NCBI GenBank assembly: GCA_016801885.1
Contig: CM028885.1
Coordinates: 1,052,955-1,116,954, forward strand
Length of the DNA stretch: 64,000 nucleotides
Reading direction: 5' to 3'
DNA from: Toxotes chatareus
Taxonomy: Eukaryota > Chordata > Actinopteri > Toxotidae
Under the pieces are notes generated by a model. It did no database searches, was not told where the DNA came from, and saw only the letters and a list, made by a program, of their open reading frames with translations. Position numbers and translations under genes: made by a program. Shown one piece after another: positions 1 to 11,961 of the stretch (positions within the stretch are counted from its first letter, which is position 1; the number at the start of each line of letters is the position of its first letter).

Positions 1-656
1 AAGGCAGTGGCATTCCATCCACTGTCTGTGGCTAGGGTCTGAAAGCGGATGGCATAATCACAAACAGAGTCCCTACCTTGTTTAATTTTACACAGTTCTC
101 TTGCTCTTTCTCGGTCTGATGAAGTGGGATCAAAAGCCCTTCTCAGAGCCTCCATGAATTCATCAAGAGACCGGCAGATCGATGAACCACGGGACCACTC
201 TGCCGTAGCCCATGCCTTCGCCCTCCAGGTGAGATAAGAGACCATAAACGCCACCTTCAATCGTTCTGTGGGAAAAGCTGATGGCAGTGCATCTCACAGT
301 TGACGATGAATGATCGACATTCTCCACACTCACCCGAAAACTTTTCTGGGGGAGAGAGGCGAGGAGCAGTGGCATAGGAGCCCAGGACCGGTGACGCTCC
401 AGCAGCTGCTGAAGATGGAGTGGTTTCTGTGTTTCTGTGAAAAGGAGGAGGGATTCTTTATTAGAGAGAGGACTTGTTGCACTTCAGTGGCCAGGAGGTT
501 TACCTGGGTAGTCATGGCTGCCTTCAAACCCTCCTGACTATTCGCCAGCTCCTTCAATCCCTTATGCAGAGAGGACATCAGAATCTCCTGCTGATTCAGG
601 TGAACACCTTGGGAGCGAACAGCCGCTGTGAGGTGATCAGAGTCGGCTGGGTTCAT
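1..656 (-). pseudogene. Ty3/Gypsy gag fragment, frameshifted
   Basis: This is the N-terminal part of a fish Gypsy-type Gag, read on the minus strand. The frame opening at 656 begins MNPADSDHL and has the glutamine-rich helical start typical of fish Gypsy Gag. It is lost near 330, and homologous Gag coding resumes in other frames towards the window edge. The matrix/capsid-like stretch around 163-375 is recognisable only out of frame, so the copy is dead. An LTR-like sequence lies directly upstream on the minus strand (673-868), the expected position for a 5' LTR. The rest of the element would lie to the left of the window. The assignment rests on the Gag start and on the LTR context. Confidence 0.65.
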
Positions 657-672
657 GCTGGCCAGTTCGTAC

Positions 673-868
673 TGTCACGGCTGAACAAGGACTCGAACCC
701 AAATGCACGACTCAACAGGCAAAGTACAAAATAGTTTTTTATAGTGTATACACACTAGGTAATGGGGAACAGGTGGAAAAGCTACCTGAAACACAAAGGG
801 AGAACAGGTTACAAAATAAAAGCGGAAATCACAAGACAACAGACAGAAAACAAGAACATAACGTGACA
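673..868 (-). repeat. Internally deleted Gypsy LTR
   Basis: The sequence starts TGTCACGGCTGAAC and ends AACGTGACA, so it has TG...CA ends. Its two halves resemble the two ends of the 529-bp solo LTR at 48155-48683: the CTGAAC...CCCAAATGCA..GACTC block at one end and the ACCTGAAACAAA..GGAGAACA block at the other. About 300 bp of the middle are missing. It abuts the gag fragment on its left, so it is probably that element's 5' LTR. From 869 to about 1600 I see no gene and no element I can name. Confidence 0.55.
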
Positions 869-1599
869 CCAATTTGCCAGCAGTGGTTTTTCCAATTCTT
901 AGAGCAGGGCAATACCCAAGCCAATTAATAGTATCCTTGCTATCAATGTCCAATTAATAAATAGATCCTCCACGTCTTCCAGGAACAGCGCTTCCAGACA
1001 TACCCAGGAGTCCCAAGCATCTCGGGCAATGTCCCCTCAGGGCAGAGTGGTTCTCCCAGTGATTCTTTTTTTTGTGGGAAAATTTTGTCCAATGCACTGA
1101 GTGACCAGTTAATTAGCTTCACAAAAAAAACAATGTCCCAAGAGTAGCAGAGCAGGGTGTTACAAAAAAAGTCACAAAAAAACAAGAGCAAAACAAGAAG
1201 CAAGCTGAGAGAAAGTAGGAGCAGTCAGAAACACGTCTGCACTCCTCAGAAGCAGGAAGAATGACATGCAGAGAGATCATGATGGTTACTCTGATCCAGC
1301 ACACCAGTTGCAGACAGTGATACTCACAACTCTCCTGCAACTGCAGCTAACTTCACACAAACTAGACAAACTAGAAACTAAGCTGAATGTCCGTGGGCAA
1401 GTAATTTAACAGTGGACACACAAACTCTGGTACCTACTTATTACGTTACCAGTTGGGGTTAGCTTTCACAAACATTAGCAAATGGCACAAAACAATACTG
1501 ACCTATTAGATCTGTGAAACATAGCAAAACTAATGTTACCCACCTGACAAGTACAAGCAGAGCAACCTCCGCATTCCTCTTCATGCCTTTGGACTCTGA

Positions 1600-2395
1600 G
1601 GTCTCTCCACCATTGTGGAACTAGTCATTGGGGAATGTCAGAACAGTTCTCAGTCCTTAAATAACCAATTGACAGGAAGTCAAACCCATTTCCCATTGGT
1701 GTTGGGCTCCCTCAGGGTTGTCCCTTGTCATCAATACTGTTTGGTTTATTTTCATGAACAGGATTTGAAGACAGCGCCCCTGAGTGGACATTGTCTATTG
1801 TCAACAGATGATGTGGTTCTTTTGGATTCATTACACAGTGATCTTCAGCAGCTCTGAGGAGGTTTGCAGTAAAATGTAAGAGTCAGTGCTTCCACGTCTG
1901 AGGCCATGGCTCTTTACAGGGAGATGGCCAGAATGACAGGTTGATTGATGAAACATCAGCAGTGATGCAGGCTTTGTTCCGGGCCATTGTGGTTAAGAGG
2001 GAGCTGAGCGGAAAGGAAAAGTTTTGATTTACCACTCCATGTACATTTCTACCCACACCTAGGGTTAAGACTTCTGGGTAATGACTGAAAGAATGAAACC
2101 ACAGAACCACAGAGATACAAGGGACCAAAGTGAGATTCCTCTGTAGGGTGGCTGAGCTCACCCTTTGAAAAAATGTTTAGGAGCTAAGAGTCGGAGGAGA
2201 GCTGCTGCTTCTTCATGTATGAGAGAGTCAGTTCAGTTTGTTCAGACATCCAATCAGGATTCTCCTGGGTACCTTCCATTGGTAGTTAGCAGGGCACAGT
2301 GTAGACCCAGGACATGCTAAAGAGATTATATACTTCATCTGGCATGTAAACACCTCAGGATTGTCCAGGAGGAACAAGAACTTGTCAGACAATGA
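1600..2395 (+). pseudogene. RTE/Rex-like LINE reverse transcriptase fossil
   Basis: A heavily mutated LINE remnant on the plus strand. Around 1695-1860 it reads as a decayed reverse-transcriptase core: a GLPQGCPLS-like stretch, then DDVVLLDS, then DLQQL. Around 1940-2000 a SAVMQALFRAIVVKREL stretch matches the region after the RT core in common fish RTE-type LINEs. Around 2130-2360 come a RVAELTL-like and a final DMLKRLYTSSG-like stretch from the C-terminal tail. Frames change several times and stops are present. The clade name (RTE/Rex3-like) is from memory of the tail motifs and is less certain than the LINE call. Confidence 0.55.
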
Positions 2396-2409
2396 ATGGA
2401 TTAATATTC

Positions 2410-2510
2410 AGAAAAGTAAGTAAATTTGATTTATATAGCACTTTTCACAGCTAAAGATCACAAAGTGCTTTACAAGAAAAGTGCTGTATTGCCCTTAGAC
2501 ACTTGTTTCT
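2410..2510 (-). repeat. LINE/SINE 3' tail fragment
   Basis: The motif TTTATATAGCACTTTTCA followed by CAAAGTGCTTTACA is the reverse complement of the conserved 3' end of fish L2-type LINEs and their SINE partners. Only the tail is present. From about 2520 to 3090 there is AT-rich sequence with no gene I can support. Confidence 0.5.
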
Positions 2511-3094
2511 GCAATAAATAATTCATTGGTAATTTCATTGGGAAGTCTAAAATAGTATAAAAATGTTGCAATCAGTGAAATAATTATTTAGAAGTTATTC
2601 AGATAATTAATTCATGTTTTTTGTAAGCAAAGTTAAAAAATATTATCTCTAAAACCAATGTCCGGTTTTGTAGTGACACTTCTGGTTTTGCAGTGGTACA
2701 TCCGGTTCGCTCGCCTGAGGAAATACGAGAAGTGCTAACATGGAGATGCACATCCATCTATTGTCAACAGATGCCATCCACCCTGAAATGTTAATAAGGC
2801 AATGCCGTAAGTGTGCATATTGTTTGTTCTGTCCATTTAGTCGTACATTACAGTGTTATTTTGGCAAAAATATTAACTTTGTTAGGATGAGTACACTTTA
2901 TTTTTGTGTATTTATTAGCCATTTGTTGACGCATTGTAATGTATGTTTTTCAGTTTTCACCATCCAGTACAGGAAAATATAAGCTACAAACGTCTTCAAG
3001 GTTTCTTTTCTGGTGGTTTAACTCTGTGTTTGGTGAAGACACTACAATTTATTAAAATAATGTGAAACCAAACCAATAAAATAAGGTAAAAACA

Positions 3095-3960
3095 AACCAT
3101 TCAAATAATATAGACAAGCCACCCAGTCAACTAAAAGCTTGTCTCAATAAAAATGTCTTTGTTTTTTAAAAGAATCAACAGAATCTGTCAGGGTTGCTGG
3201 TAAAGAGTTCCATAGACAAGGAGCGACAGACTGGAACGTTAGGTCACCTCTGGTTTTGTAATGTGCCTTAGGCACCAACAGAAGATTTTGACTAGAAGAC
3301 CTGAGTGATCGACCCATGGAGTATGGGGTTAAAAGATTGCAGATATATTTAAGGGCTTCTCCATGTAAAAGTCAGACCTAAAATCTTAAAATCAATATGA
3401 AATTTAACTGGTAGCCAGTGTAAAGCAGTTAAAATTGGAGTAATGGGATCTCGCTTTTGAGCGCCCATTAAAAGCCTGGCTGCAGCATTTTGAGCAATCT
3501 GGAGATGGTTTAAAGAGTCCTTGTCATTTTTTCCGAAAGCCGGACTGAAAAACATTATATATGTTGTAGTCCTCCAAAAAGGAGGTAAGTTGCAGCCATG
3601 ACTTTTTCCAAAATTTTGGATATAAGAGGTAGGTTTTTTGGGTCAGATTGATCGAGATTTGTTTCTTTTAGAATGGGGTTTGCAACTGCCTGTTTAAAAT
3701 AGCTGGGAACAGAGCTAGTTTGTAAAAGTTAATGATCTCCACCAAGCAAGGGCCAATTTGATCAAACACTTTCAAAAACAGAGATGTGGGGATAATATCT
3801 AGAGGACATGAAGAAGGTTTGATCTTTTTTAGCAGCGACTGAATATCGTCAAGAGTAACCGGTGAGAAGGTGGACCAGGTGTGAAGTGGGAGCAAAGTAC
3901 ACTGCTCAAAGAAATTAAAGGAACACTTTTTAATCAGAATATAGTAACAAGTCAATTAAA
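3095..3960 (-). pseudogene. L2/CR1-like LINE fragment, RT core deleted
   Basis: Minus-strand LINE remnant. Two blocks are readable. At 3668-3955 an upstream RT segment contains DDIQSLLKKIKPSSCPLD and IPTSLFLKVF. At 3349-3555 a segment from after the RT core contains IAQNAAARLL and PILTALHWLPV, which is characteristic of L2/CR1-type ORF2. The catalytic core between them is missing, so the copy is deleted. The 3' untranslated part extends left to about 3095. The same family type is represented more completely at 55835-59800. Confidence 0.7.
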
Positions 3961-5719
3961 CTTCTGGAATATTGATCTGGTCAGACCCCTAATCCTAACC
4001 CCCTAACCCTTACAAAGGGATTTTTTATACATTATGAAGCTGTCCTTCCAGGCTAGGCAGAATTCGAGGTTGATGGTGAGCCATAGTTTCAGGCTATGTT
4101 TCCTTTGAACTGCCACACAGCCGCCCTTACTGCCAGGGAGCTGCCAGGGAACAGGTGCTACAGTAGGATGACTAGCTGACACTACTCTAGGCTGGTCCAC
4201 ACCAAATACAGGGTACTAACTAGCTAGCAAAGCTATGTCACCGAGTAGAGGGACTGTGGTAATATAACACTTTTTCATCTCTGTGGGGAGCAGGCACATC
4301 AAAACAACAACACTCAGGGGAAGGTTCAGTTAAAAAATACATAAATACCTTTATTACAAACGTAGTTAAAACACAGTGGGTAAAACCAGAGTACTCCAGA
4401 TACTTGAATTTAAAAAAGTCCTGCAGGTTGTCCACCTGACCAGATGGGGTGTAGAGAGTCCCCGGGGCAACAGGTCCCTGCGTGGCCGTTGGATGGTAGC
4501 TTGGGGGAAAGGGGAAACAAACAAAAAAAACAGGGCAACTATCAGGGTGGTCAGCGGTCCATCGATCTTTATATGAGGTATCTTAGTCCCAGAAACAAAA
4601 TTAGGAAATCTTCTGTGGGGTGAGGGCGAGTACTAATAAAATAAGATATAGGGATAAAGAGTAACAAAACCCAAAAGAAACCAACACAAAACAACTCAAG
4701 CCTTTAAAGTACTATTCCATTGCAAATAAACCCACTCCAACTCAATAAGGCCCGATCCACAAGATTTCTAAAATAGTTTAGGGAGAAATGCCTTAACCCT
4801 GACACGTCGAATCTGTCCCAGAATGTCCAAAGTTATCCCCCTCCCCAAGAACAAAAGAAAGAAATTATCGTCGGCAACACGGCGTCACACACTGCTACTT
4901 CAGGCGGTGTATATAAAGAATGAAGAGGTACTTAACCGCAGGAGGGGTGGAACGCGTCCCCACCCCTCCACTTTCGCCCGAGGCTTCCCCCTCTCGCCAC
5001 GTGCGTCTGTTGCTTGATGGCGGCCTGGATCCCCACTCGGCAGCGGTGCACACGACTCGACCGGGACGCTCCTCTCGCGCTGTTCACCGGACTCTTAGGC
5101 CAAGATGGCATGGCGACAATCTGCCCAGCACTCGTACGCAGCGTCCTCAGCCGCTTCTCCTCCCGATCAACTCAGCTGCTTCTTCCGCCTGCTGCCCGCG
5201 TTCCCCGCTGTCCGCATCTCTGTAACAGGAGGACAAACTCGCCTGTCGCGCCACACACACACCTGTCTCTTATCCTGTTCCCAATTACTTCCAGTTGCTG
5301 CGCACGCACCCTCTCAAACACACATACACACTTAGAGACACACACACGCTCACACTTAGTCACCCTGTGACAGCTACAAGGTGCAGAGCTGAGCCTCTAC
5401 TCCCTTCAGCCTCGCATCCAATGCTATAAAAATGTAACATTTATTATACATACCATTATCGCTAACGGAGGCAGAGGAGTAACTAAACATCTCACACCGA
5501 GCAGGAAAGAGGAGAGGCAGCGGTAGAGAGAGAAGCCATTGCTAACAGCTAAGCTTGTTTGTTGTTGTTAAGATTGTATTGTTAAATCCAGAGGGACCCA
5601 TGCACAACAGATGCTTAACTAAAGTGATATATGTGTGCTATAATTCAGAAATTAACTACAGTACACCGAAAAGTTTATGTTGATTGATAAGCTAGGATAA
5701 CTCCAAACACTCGTAACAC
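3961..5719. other. Unassigned, possible LTR-like sequence
   Basis: No gene is supported here. The stretch around 4340-4600, with a TTTATT-type reverse polyadenylation signal, and the GC-richer 4900-5380 block with a CA-rich part at 5250-5350 look like repeat or LTR material. I found no TG...CA pair or coding capacity to prove it. The open frames at 4920-5370 are low-complexity. Confidence 0.3.
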
Positions 5720-5721
5720 TA

Positions 5722-6628
5722 CACTGTAAACCCAGATTTTGTTTGTAATTAAACTTCCGAGTGATCATTACTTATTCTGTTATATTTTCTAAAAACCTGC
5801 TATCATTACTAAACAACATTAGTTGTTTGTACTATTTAGTGGAAAAGAATAACTGCACTAATTAGGTTTAGTAGAGATAACTTGGTATGTTTAATTTTAT
5901 AAGAAAGGGGAGGGGGCTAATTCAGAAACCTGCCTGGTCACGTGACTAGACCAGCGTTAACATTGTGTCAACGGGGCTGTTCATTTCCCGGGAACAGGCA
6001 TATATGGTGGACCCCCTGACTGGGAAGAAGCGTTACTCCAAGTGTAAGTGTAAGTATAAGCCTAATTAAATTTGTGGGAATTTTTAATAGCGTAAAAAAA
6101 AAACAGATAATTTGTTGACTCAGCTTTCTCTCTAACGTTACTGTTCGAGCCAATGCATGGTGTTAATACATGCTATTGCTAACACTAGCTAATGCCCACT
6201 CAAACTATTGTCAGCTGAATGTTGAAGTTAGCTTTCAACTGTCTGAGGGCACTCACATACCGTGAGTTTGTACGAGTAATAATTCAGATTTCCGCCATTT
6301 TACACGGTCTGTCATTTCCCTCTCAGCCTGGAATTACACACAAGCATAACTGCAACGCAACTACAGCGGTAGTAACCGTAAACTCTGCACCGTCAATTCC
6401 TACCGGATGCATAAGTGACTTCAGAATCGCTTTCTGAAGTCACTTCGTGCCCGCGACAACAACACAAGTGCGTTTGCAAGTGCATGGATGCAATAACATA
6501 ACATAAACGTTTACTGTTTTCTTTGTAACACAGGCTCTGTTTAGCTCATATTAGCTGATTGTACTTAACAGTGACATTGTTGAGCCGAGTTGTTGACCTA
6601 AATGTCTTCTTGTTTTCTTTTTTTACAG
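5722..6628 (+). other. 5' non-coding leader of transposon A
   Basis: This interval lies between the left terminus and a splice-acceptor-like TTTTTTTACAG that ends at 6628, just before the ORF1 ATG. Donor-like sequences near 6040-6055 would permit a non-coding first exon. No other gene is visible. Confidence 0.45.
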
Positions 6629-6635
6629 TTGTGGT

Positions 6636-9314
6636 GTGAGGATGCTGTGGAAGTGGAAGTATTGTGAGTTTATGTGTGAGAAAAGGGGTTACCTTTTAAA
6701 ATATTATCAAGTGAAGCATGGAAACTATTGCAGAACTGTCCCATTTCCCTGCTTACACCAAGAATGTGTGTGCACATTCAAATCCATTAATGCACATAAG
6801 GTCCACTTAGCAAAGTTTCACCAGAAAACCCAGGGTGCACAACTGAGTGAAACTGCCCAAGTAACCTTTAACTGTCAGTCATGTGATTTTTCTGCACCCT
6901 GCACAGAAGCAGTCTTTCTCACCCACCTGCGCAGTACACATTTAAAGGTAAATCACAGAGTCCAGTGTCCATATAATGGCTGTAACTTTCACACAAATGT
7001 GTATTCCACATTTAATGCACATAGAAGTAAGGAGCACAGAACACACAACTGAAGGATGTTCAGGCCAGAAATAGTCTCTCGTAGTGTAACTAATGAAATG
7101 GCCCAAGAAGAACATGAGCCTCAAAATGATACACCAGAATCAAAAGATGGTGAGGATTGTACCAATCAAGATCTACATGATCTAGAGCAACAGCTGGAGC
7201 ACAACCTAGCAACTCTTTTTCTAAAGATGTATACAGTCCTACACATTCCAGAAAGCACAATACAAGAAGTCATACAACAGTTGCTACAGATGTGTGAACT
7301 ATCCCAGCCACTGCTGCATAATGCAGTCAAGGACATTGTGAAACAACATACAGATGTAAATGATTCAGTTGTGGAAGAGTTGGTCAGAGCTGCTGCAAAG
7401 AGCAATGTGATCATGAAATTCTGTGGCAAGGATGGCTCTTTATCAACAACAAAAAGGAGAGCAGCATATGTGAATAAAAACTTCACAGAGGTTAAACCAG
7501 TGGAGTTCATTATTGAAAGAAGAAAAAAATCTAGTGCTGTATATGTACCCTTGCTTCCAATGCTGCAGAAGATGTTGAACAGGCCAGATATTTTGGACAA
7601 AGCTCTTCCCATCCAAAAGCATGTGCAACATGAGTACAATTCATATAGAGATGGCTCATACTGTAATGATAATGACCTCCTTAAAGGGGAGGAATTCAAA
7701 ATTGCTGTTGGACTGTATACAGATGATTTTGAAGTGTCCAATCCTTTAGGAACATCTAGAAAGAAACACAAAATGAGTGCAGTGTATTGGGTAATCGCTA
7801 ATGTGCCATCAAAATACAGATCCACTCTCCACTCCATTCAGCTTGCTGTCTTGTGTAAAGCCTCTGATGTAAAAGAGTTTGGCTACACTAAAATTCTCCA
7901 CCCTCTCATCCATGATCTGTCTTCTTTGGAGGAACATGGAATATATGTTGAGAAGTTGGGAGAATGTGTCAAAGGTACAGTTTTATATGTGGCTGCTGAT
8001 AACCTGGCTGCTCATTCTCTGGCAGGATTTTTTGAAAGCTTTACAGTGGACAGATTCTGCAGGTTCTGTATGGCAACAAGAGACGAGATGCAAGCCAAGG
8101 AGGTAAATTCAGGTGCTTTTGAACCCCACTCTATAGACACTCACAACCAGCAGGTGCAGGAGGTAAAACAGGATCCCACCATGGCAAAACTGTATGGTGT
8201 AAAAGGAGGATGTGTATTGACTGATGGTCTGCCACATTTTCATGTAGTCCGTGGGTACCCCCGTGACATCCTCCATGATCTTTTGGAAGGGATTGTTCCT
8301 GTTGAGTTAGCCCTCTGCATTTCAGACATGATTTCTAAGAACTATTTCACCATAGAAACACTGAACCATGCCATCAAAACTTTTGAATATGCTTTTCATG
8401 ATAAAACTGACCAGCCTCAGCCCATTTCTCCTGGCTTCTCTACCAAAGGGACCATAGGTGGCAATGGCCATGAGAACTGGGCCCTACTCAGGCTGCTCCC
8501 CCTTATCATTGGCCATAGAGTCCCTGAAGGAGACAATGCATGAAACATTCTCCTGCTCCTAAAAGACATTGTTGAGTTGGCTGTTGCAACAAAGCACACT
8601 GAAGAGTCTGTACATTTCCTTGACTGTAAAGTGTCAGAACATAGAGACTTGTTGCAAACAACATTCCCAGATTTTAGATTACAGCCAAAACACCACTACA
8701 TTGAGCATTACCCTGAGATAATCAATGCATTTGGTCCCCTTTCAGACGTTTGGACAATGCGCTTTGAGGGAAAAAACAAATTCTTCAAACGGGTCATTCG
8801 TAATGCCCACAACTTCAAAAATGTAGCTCTTACTTTGGCTATTAAGCATCAGAAAATGATGGCTTACTATTTGGACACGTGTTCATTTTTCAAGCCTTCA
8901 GTTGAAATGGACATGGTCACTACAGCATCAATCACATCTTATCCTGAGAATGTCCAACAGGTTTTCTCCCAGAGAGTTCCTCAGATAACATCAGTTTTTG
9001 TTGCATCATCAGTCTGTTTGGATGGAATTCGATATTGTGCTGACATGGTAGTCTTTGTTGGTTCATGTGCTGGCCTCCCTTCATTTAGGCAGATCAAACA
9101 GATTGTGGCACTTAACACCGAGGTTATGTTTGTTTGCAGTGAGATGATTGCATGGTACCATGAGCATTTGAGATCTTTCGAGCTCAACTGTGACAGCGTT
9201 AACCCCTCTCTGTGTGTGGTGCAGCTGAAAGAGCTGAATGATGTTTTTCCCCTTTCAGCATACAGATATGGTGATAATTTAGTAGTGACCTTCAGGAGTT
9301 ATATTCTGTGTTAA
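6636..9314 (+). pseudogene. Transposon A ORF1: zinc-finger transposase, two nonsense codons
   Basis: A single reading frame of 893 codons that aligns along its whole length with the intact 899-aa ORF1 of element B. It is interrupted only by in-frame TGA at 7050-7052 and TGA at 8541-8543. The second sits where B has tryptophan in EDEPAWKV. The N-terminal part (6636-7049) holds about four C2H2 fingers. The second part carries YTDDFEVSNPLGTSR, AADNLAAHS, CRFC, HDLLEG and TMRFEGKNKFF, the same motif order as in B. It would have acted in the nucleus on element ends. The lack of frameshifts suggests a fairly young pseudogene. The catalytic reading (DDE-type, CMC/EnSpm-like) is inferred from motif order. 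Confidence 0.75.
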
Positions 9315-9470
9315 GACGCCACCGTGTGATTTCTGATATCAATCTAGGCTGTAATGGAATAGTTTGTAGCTTATGTTAGAGCTCATGTTGAACTTAAGAA
9401 TGATACAGTCTGCAATTTTTTTTTTCCCCCCAAATTTGTGACATTTTTGGAATTTGTGACATTTCAGAAG

Positions 9471-11303
9471 ATGACCTTGAGGGTCATTCTAACAGAGGCA
9501 GATATTAGAAAAGTCATCCTCAATACAAGGTCCTCTACAGTTGAAGACTTAATAAGCAAGCTCAAAGAATCACTGGGACTTCATTATAACTTCAGTCTCC
9601 AATACCAAGACCCTGAATTCAATAATGAACTCTGCAATCTGACAGATACAGAAGAACTTCCAGAAAAACCAACAGTTAAAGTTATGCCTGTCCTTGAGCT
9701 GGTACCTGTCCCATCTGATGAAGTCTTCAGTGACACAGCCAGTACAGCAGATACTGAGATACTGTCACAATCACCTCAGGAGCGACAAAAAAAGTGGCCT
9801 GAATCTTTTGAGATCCCGAACTTTTCTGTTGATGTAGAATATAGACTTAGACAAGCAGATCTGCTGTTTTTGAGTGAGGGTACATACCTTAAAGTATCAA
9901 AAGAACTAAAACACGAGATACTTGAAAGATTGGCGGAGAGCATGTATAGCTATACAGCATACCCAACAGCTGCTCAGTTTGAAAGTGTTGCAGCAGCACT
10001 GATCAGCAGACACCCTTGTCTCCAGGAACGAGGCTCAACCACTCGCTGTTATAGCTGGAAAAATAGTCTCAAGCATAAAATGGGCAATTATAGAACAAAG
10101 CGTAGGCAATCAGGATGCCTCAAAGTTGCAGTTAATGCAGGTAAGCGAGGGAGACATTCAGGAAAACAATCAGCTAACAAGCAAATCAAGAAGGCAAAAA
10201 AGGTGAAATAAACTACTTGCCCAACTTTGCCCTTGAGAGGGCCTGCAAAGACTTGATTGATGAAATGAAGAAGAGAACACCAAATGGACTTCTTGTCAAA
10301 CAGAAGATGGATCAGGCATTTGCTCTGAGAAGGAAAGAAGTAGTGGAGTTGGAACCTGCCATAAGCACCATGGTGAAACGTTGGCCAGCCCTTTTCACTG
10401 AAGATCAGGTATGTTCAAGAAAAAGAGGATAAGTAATAATAATATCTACATTACTACTTTGCTGATGGCTTAGTTGTCTTGTATACTTGAGTTGATCTAA
10501 GTTTGTATTTTGTTTTATTTTTTGTTCGCTGTTTTTTTTAGGTTTTCATGGAGTTCAGCTGGATCGTGGGCAAAAACCTAAAACAGGAATTCTATGAGAG
10601 CATAGATCGGCACAGTCCTCGTCTCCTCGAGTTATTTCAATCCAAGAGAGGGAATGTTGGACAGCTGTTGACACAGATTTCTCAACAGACCAATGTAGGT
10701 CCATAGACATTATGTATTTAGTATTGTTTTATGGTTTTTTAACTTGTGATCCTGTGTTTGATTCCCAAAAGACTACAGAGCCAACTGCGATCCGGACACA
10801 GGTGCTCAGAGGGCTTCCTATCATCCTTGGGGACGACCCTGCAAACTTCTTCAAAACAGGCATTGTAAGTAAATTTTTTCATTACTTTCACCATTATTTT
10901 ATTTTTCACCATGGTACTCTTGTATTGATTAAAGTTGTTTTTCAAATGAAACATCTTATTTGAGTGTGCTCTATTCTTTATTAAGGAATCCGATGATGAA
11001 TCTCTTGCTGAGCTTGATATTGGGATACTTCTCATTGAGCGTGAAGGTGCTGTGCTCACATCTTCCCAGCATCTCAGCCAAACCTCAGTGAAAATCATCA
11101 TTGAGGGAGAAGTCGTGATGGACAACATTCCAGATCTGCCAAAAGCAATGTGCATTCTTTTTGGACTTACATATGCACTCCATCTTAACTACCCTAAGAC
11201 TATGAAGCACACATTTCAGTTCATCCAACAGGTATGGCTCTTGTTAGGCCACACTGACCTAAAGCCAAAGCTGCAGTCTTTGAAAAATCAGCTCACAATG
11301 TAG
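9471..11303 (+). pseudogene. Transposon A ORF2: PB1/SAMD3-like accessory protein, frameshifted
   Basis: A four-exon gene. Exon 1 is 9471-10408 (donor GTATG), exon 2 is 10542-10694, exon 3 is 10772-10864 and exon 4 is 10986-11303. The internal exons have standard AG/GT borders. Exons 2 and 3 are similar or equal in length to those of element B (153 against 156, 93 against 93 nt). The start at 9471 (MTLRVILTEAD) follows an acceptor-like TTTCAG and aligns with the PB1/ubiquitin-like start of B. The middle contains a YTAYPT...HPCL...W..SLKHKMGNYRTK block. Exon 4 contains a LFGLTYALHLNYPK motif. The reading frame shifts by one at the six-A run 10196-10201, so a full protein is not made. The family is shared with fish proteins annotated SAMD3-like, but no SAM domain is seen. 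Function unknown; possibly a DNA-binding partner of the transposase. Confidence 0.7.
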
Positions 11304-11339
11304 TGACCTGTTTGGAAAAATGTTTATTTTCTGTCAAAC

Positions 11340-11770
11340 AAGCAGACACCCACTCACCCATAAAACAGACACACACACAAACAACAGACATATTCAACAG
11401 CCAAATAAGAACACAGTACACACATGCACACACAACACAGACACATACCACATCCATACACAAGATACACAAACAACACAGACATGTACAACATGTGCAC
11501 ACAAACAAAATTAACACACATACACACACAAATGCTGTAGGAAGCGTGCTGAAAGATGTGACAGATCCTGTTGGCAATTTCTTGTTCATTTGAGTGGAGA
11601 TTTCTTGTAAATTTTCTTTATGGATTTAACAGTTCTATCTCAGGAAACATTTTTTTTTCTTGCAAATTTGGACAGTCACCAACACCAACACACAAACAAC
11701 AAAGACACCTTCAACACCCACACAAACACTGGCTGGGACAACACCCACACAGCGGACACATTTAATGCTT
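11340..11770 (+). repeat. Imperfect CA-rich tract in A's 3' region
   Basis: A long, degenerate (CA)n/ACACA-rich stretch occupies 11340-11535 and recurs at 11680-11760, just after the ORF2 stop. The long open frames here are products of low complexity, not genes. A similar CA-rich tract lies in an intron of element B at 19150-19260. Confidence 0.7.
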
Positions 11771-11961
11771 GCACATTCAACACCATTGCATGTTATTGTT
11801 TGAATGATGTAACCTTTTTTGGAATAATCATTTTAAGTTTTCATGTGTTAATGTTGACATGATAAGTTTGTGATAACAAGATTGGCTGTGTTGGCTCTAA
11901 ATGCATTGGAGCATTTAGAGGTGTCTATACAATAAAAAGTTAATTAAATTAGAGGCAACTA

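Noticed and set aside
3980..4015. Telomere-like CCTAACCC units
   Set aside because: Only two or three imperfect units; no array.
4920..5370. Overlapping open frames of 75-118 aa
   Set aside because: They overlap in several frames, are Arg/Ser/Thr/His-rich and end in CA repeats. There is no domain, no splice context and nothing conserved.
7050..8543. In-frame TGA codons in transposon A ORF1 as selenocysteine
   Set aside because: Neither position is cysteine in element B (one is Trp, one lies in a linker), and no SECIS-like structure is evident. Ordinary nonsense mutations explain them.
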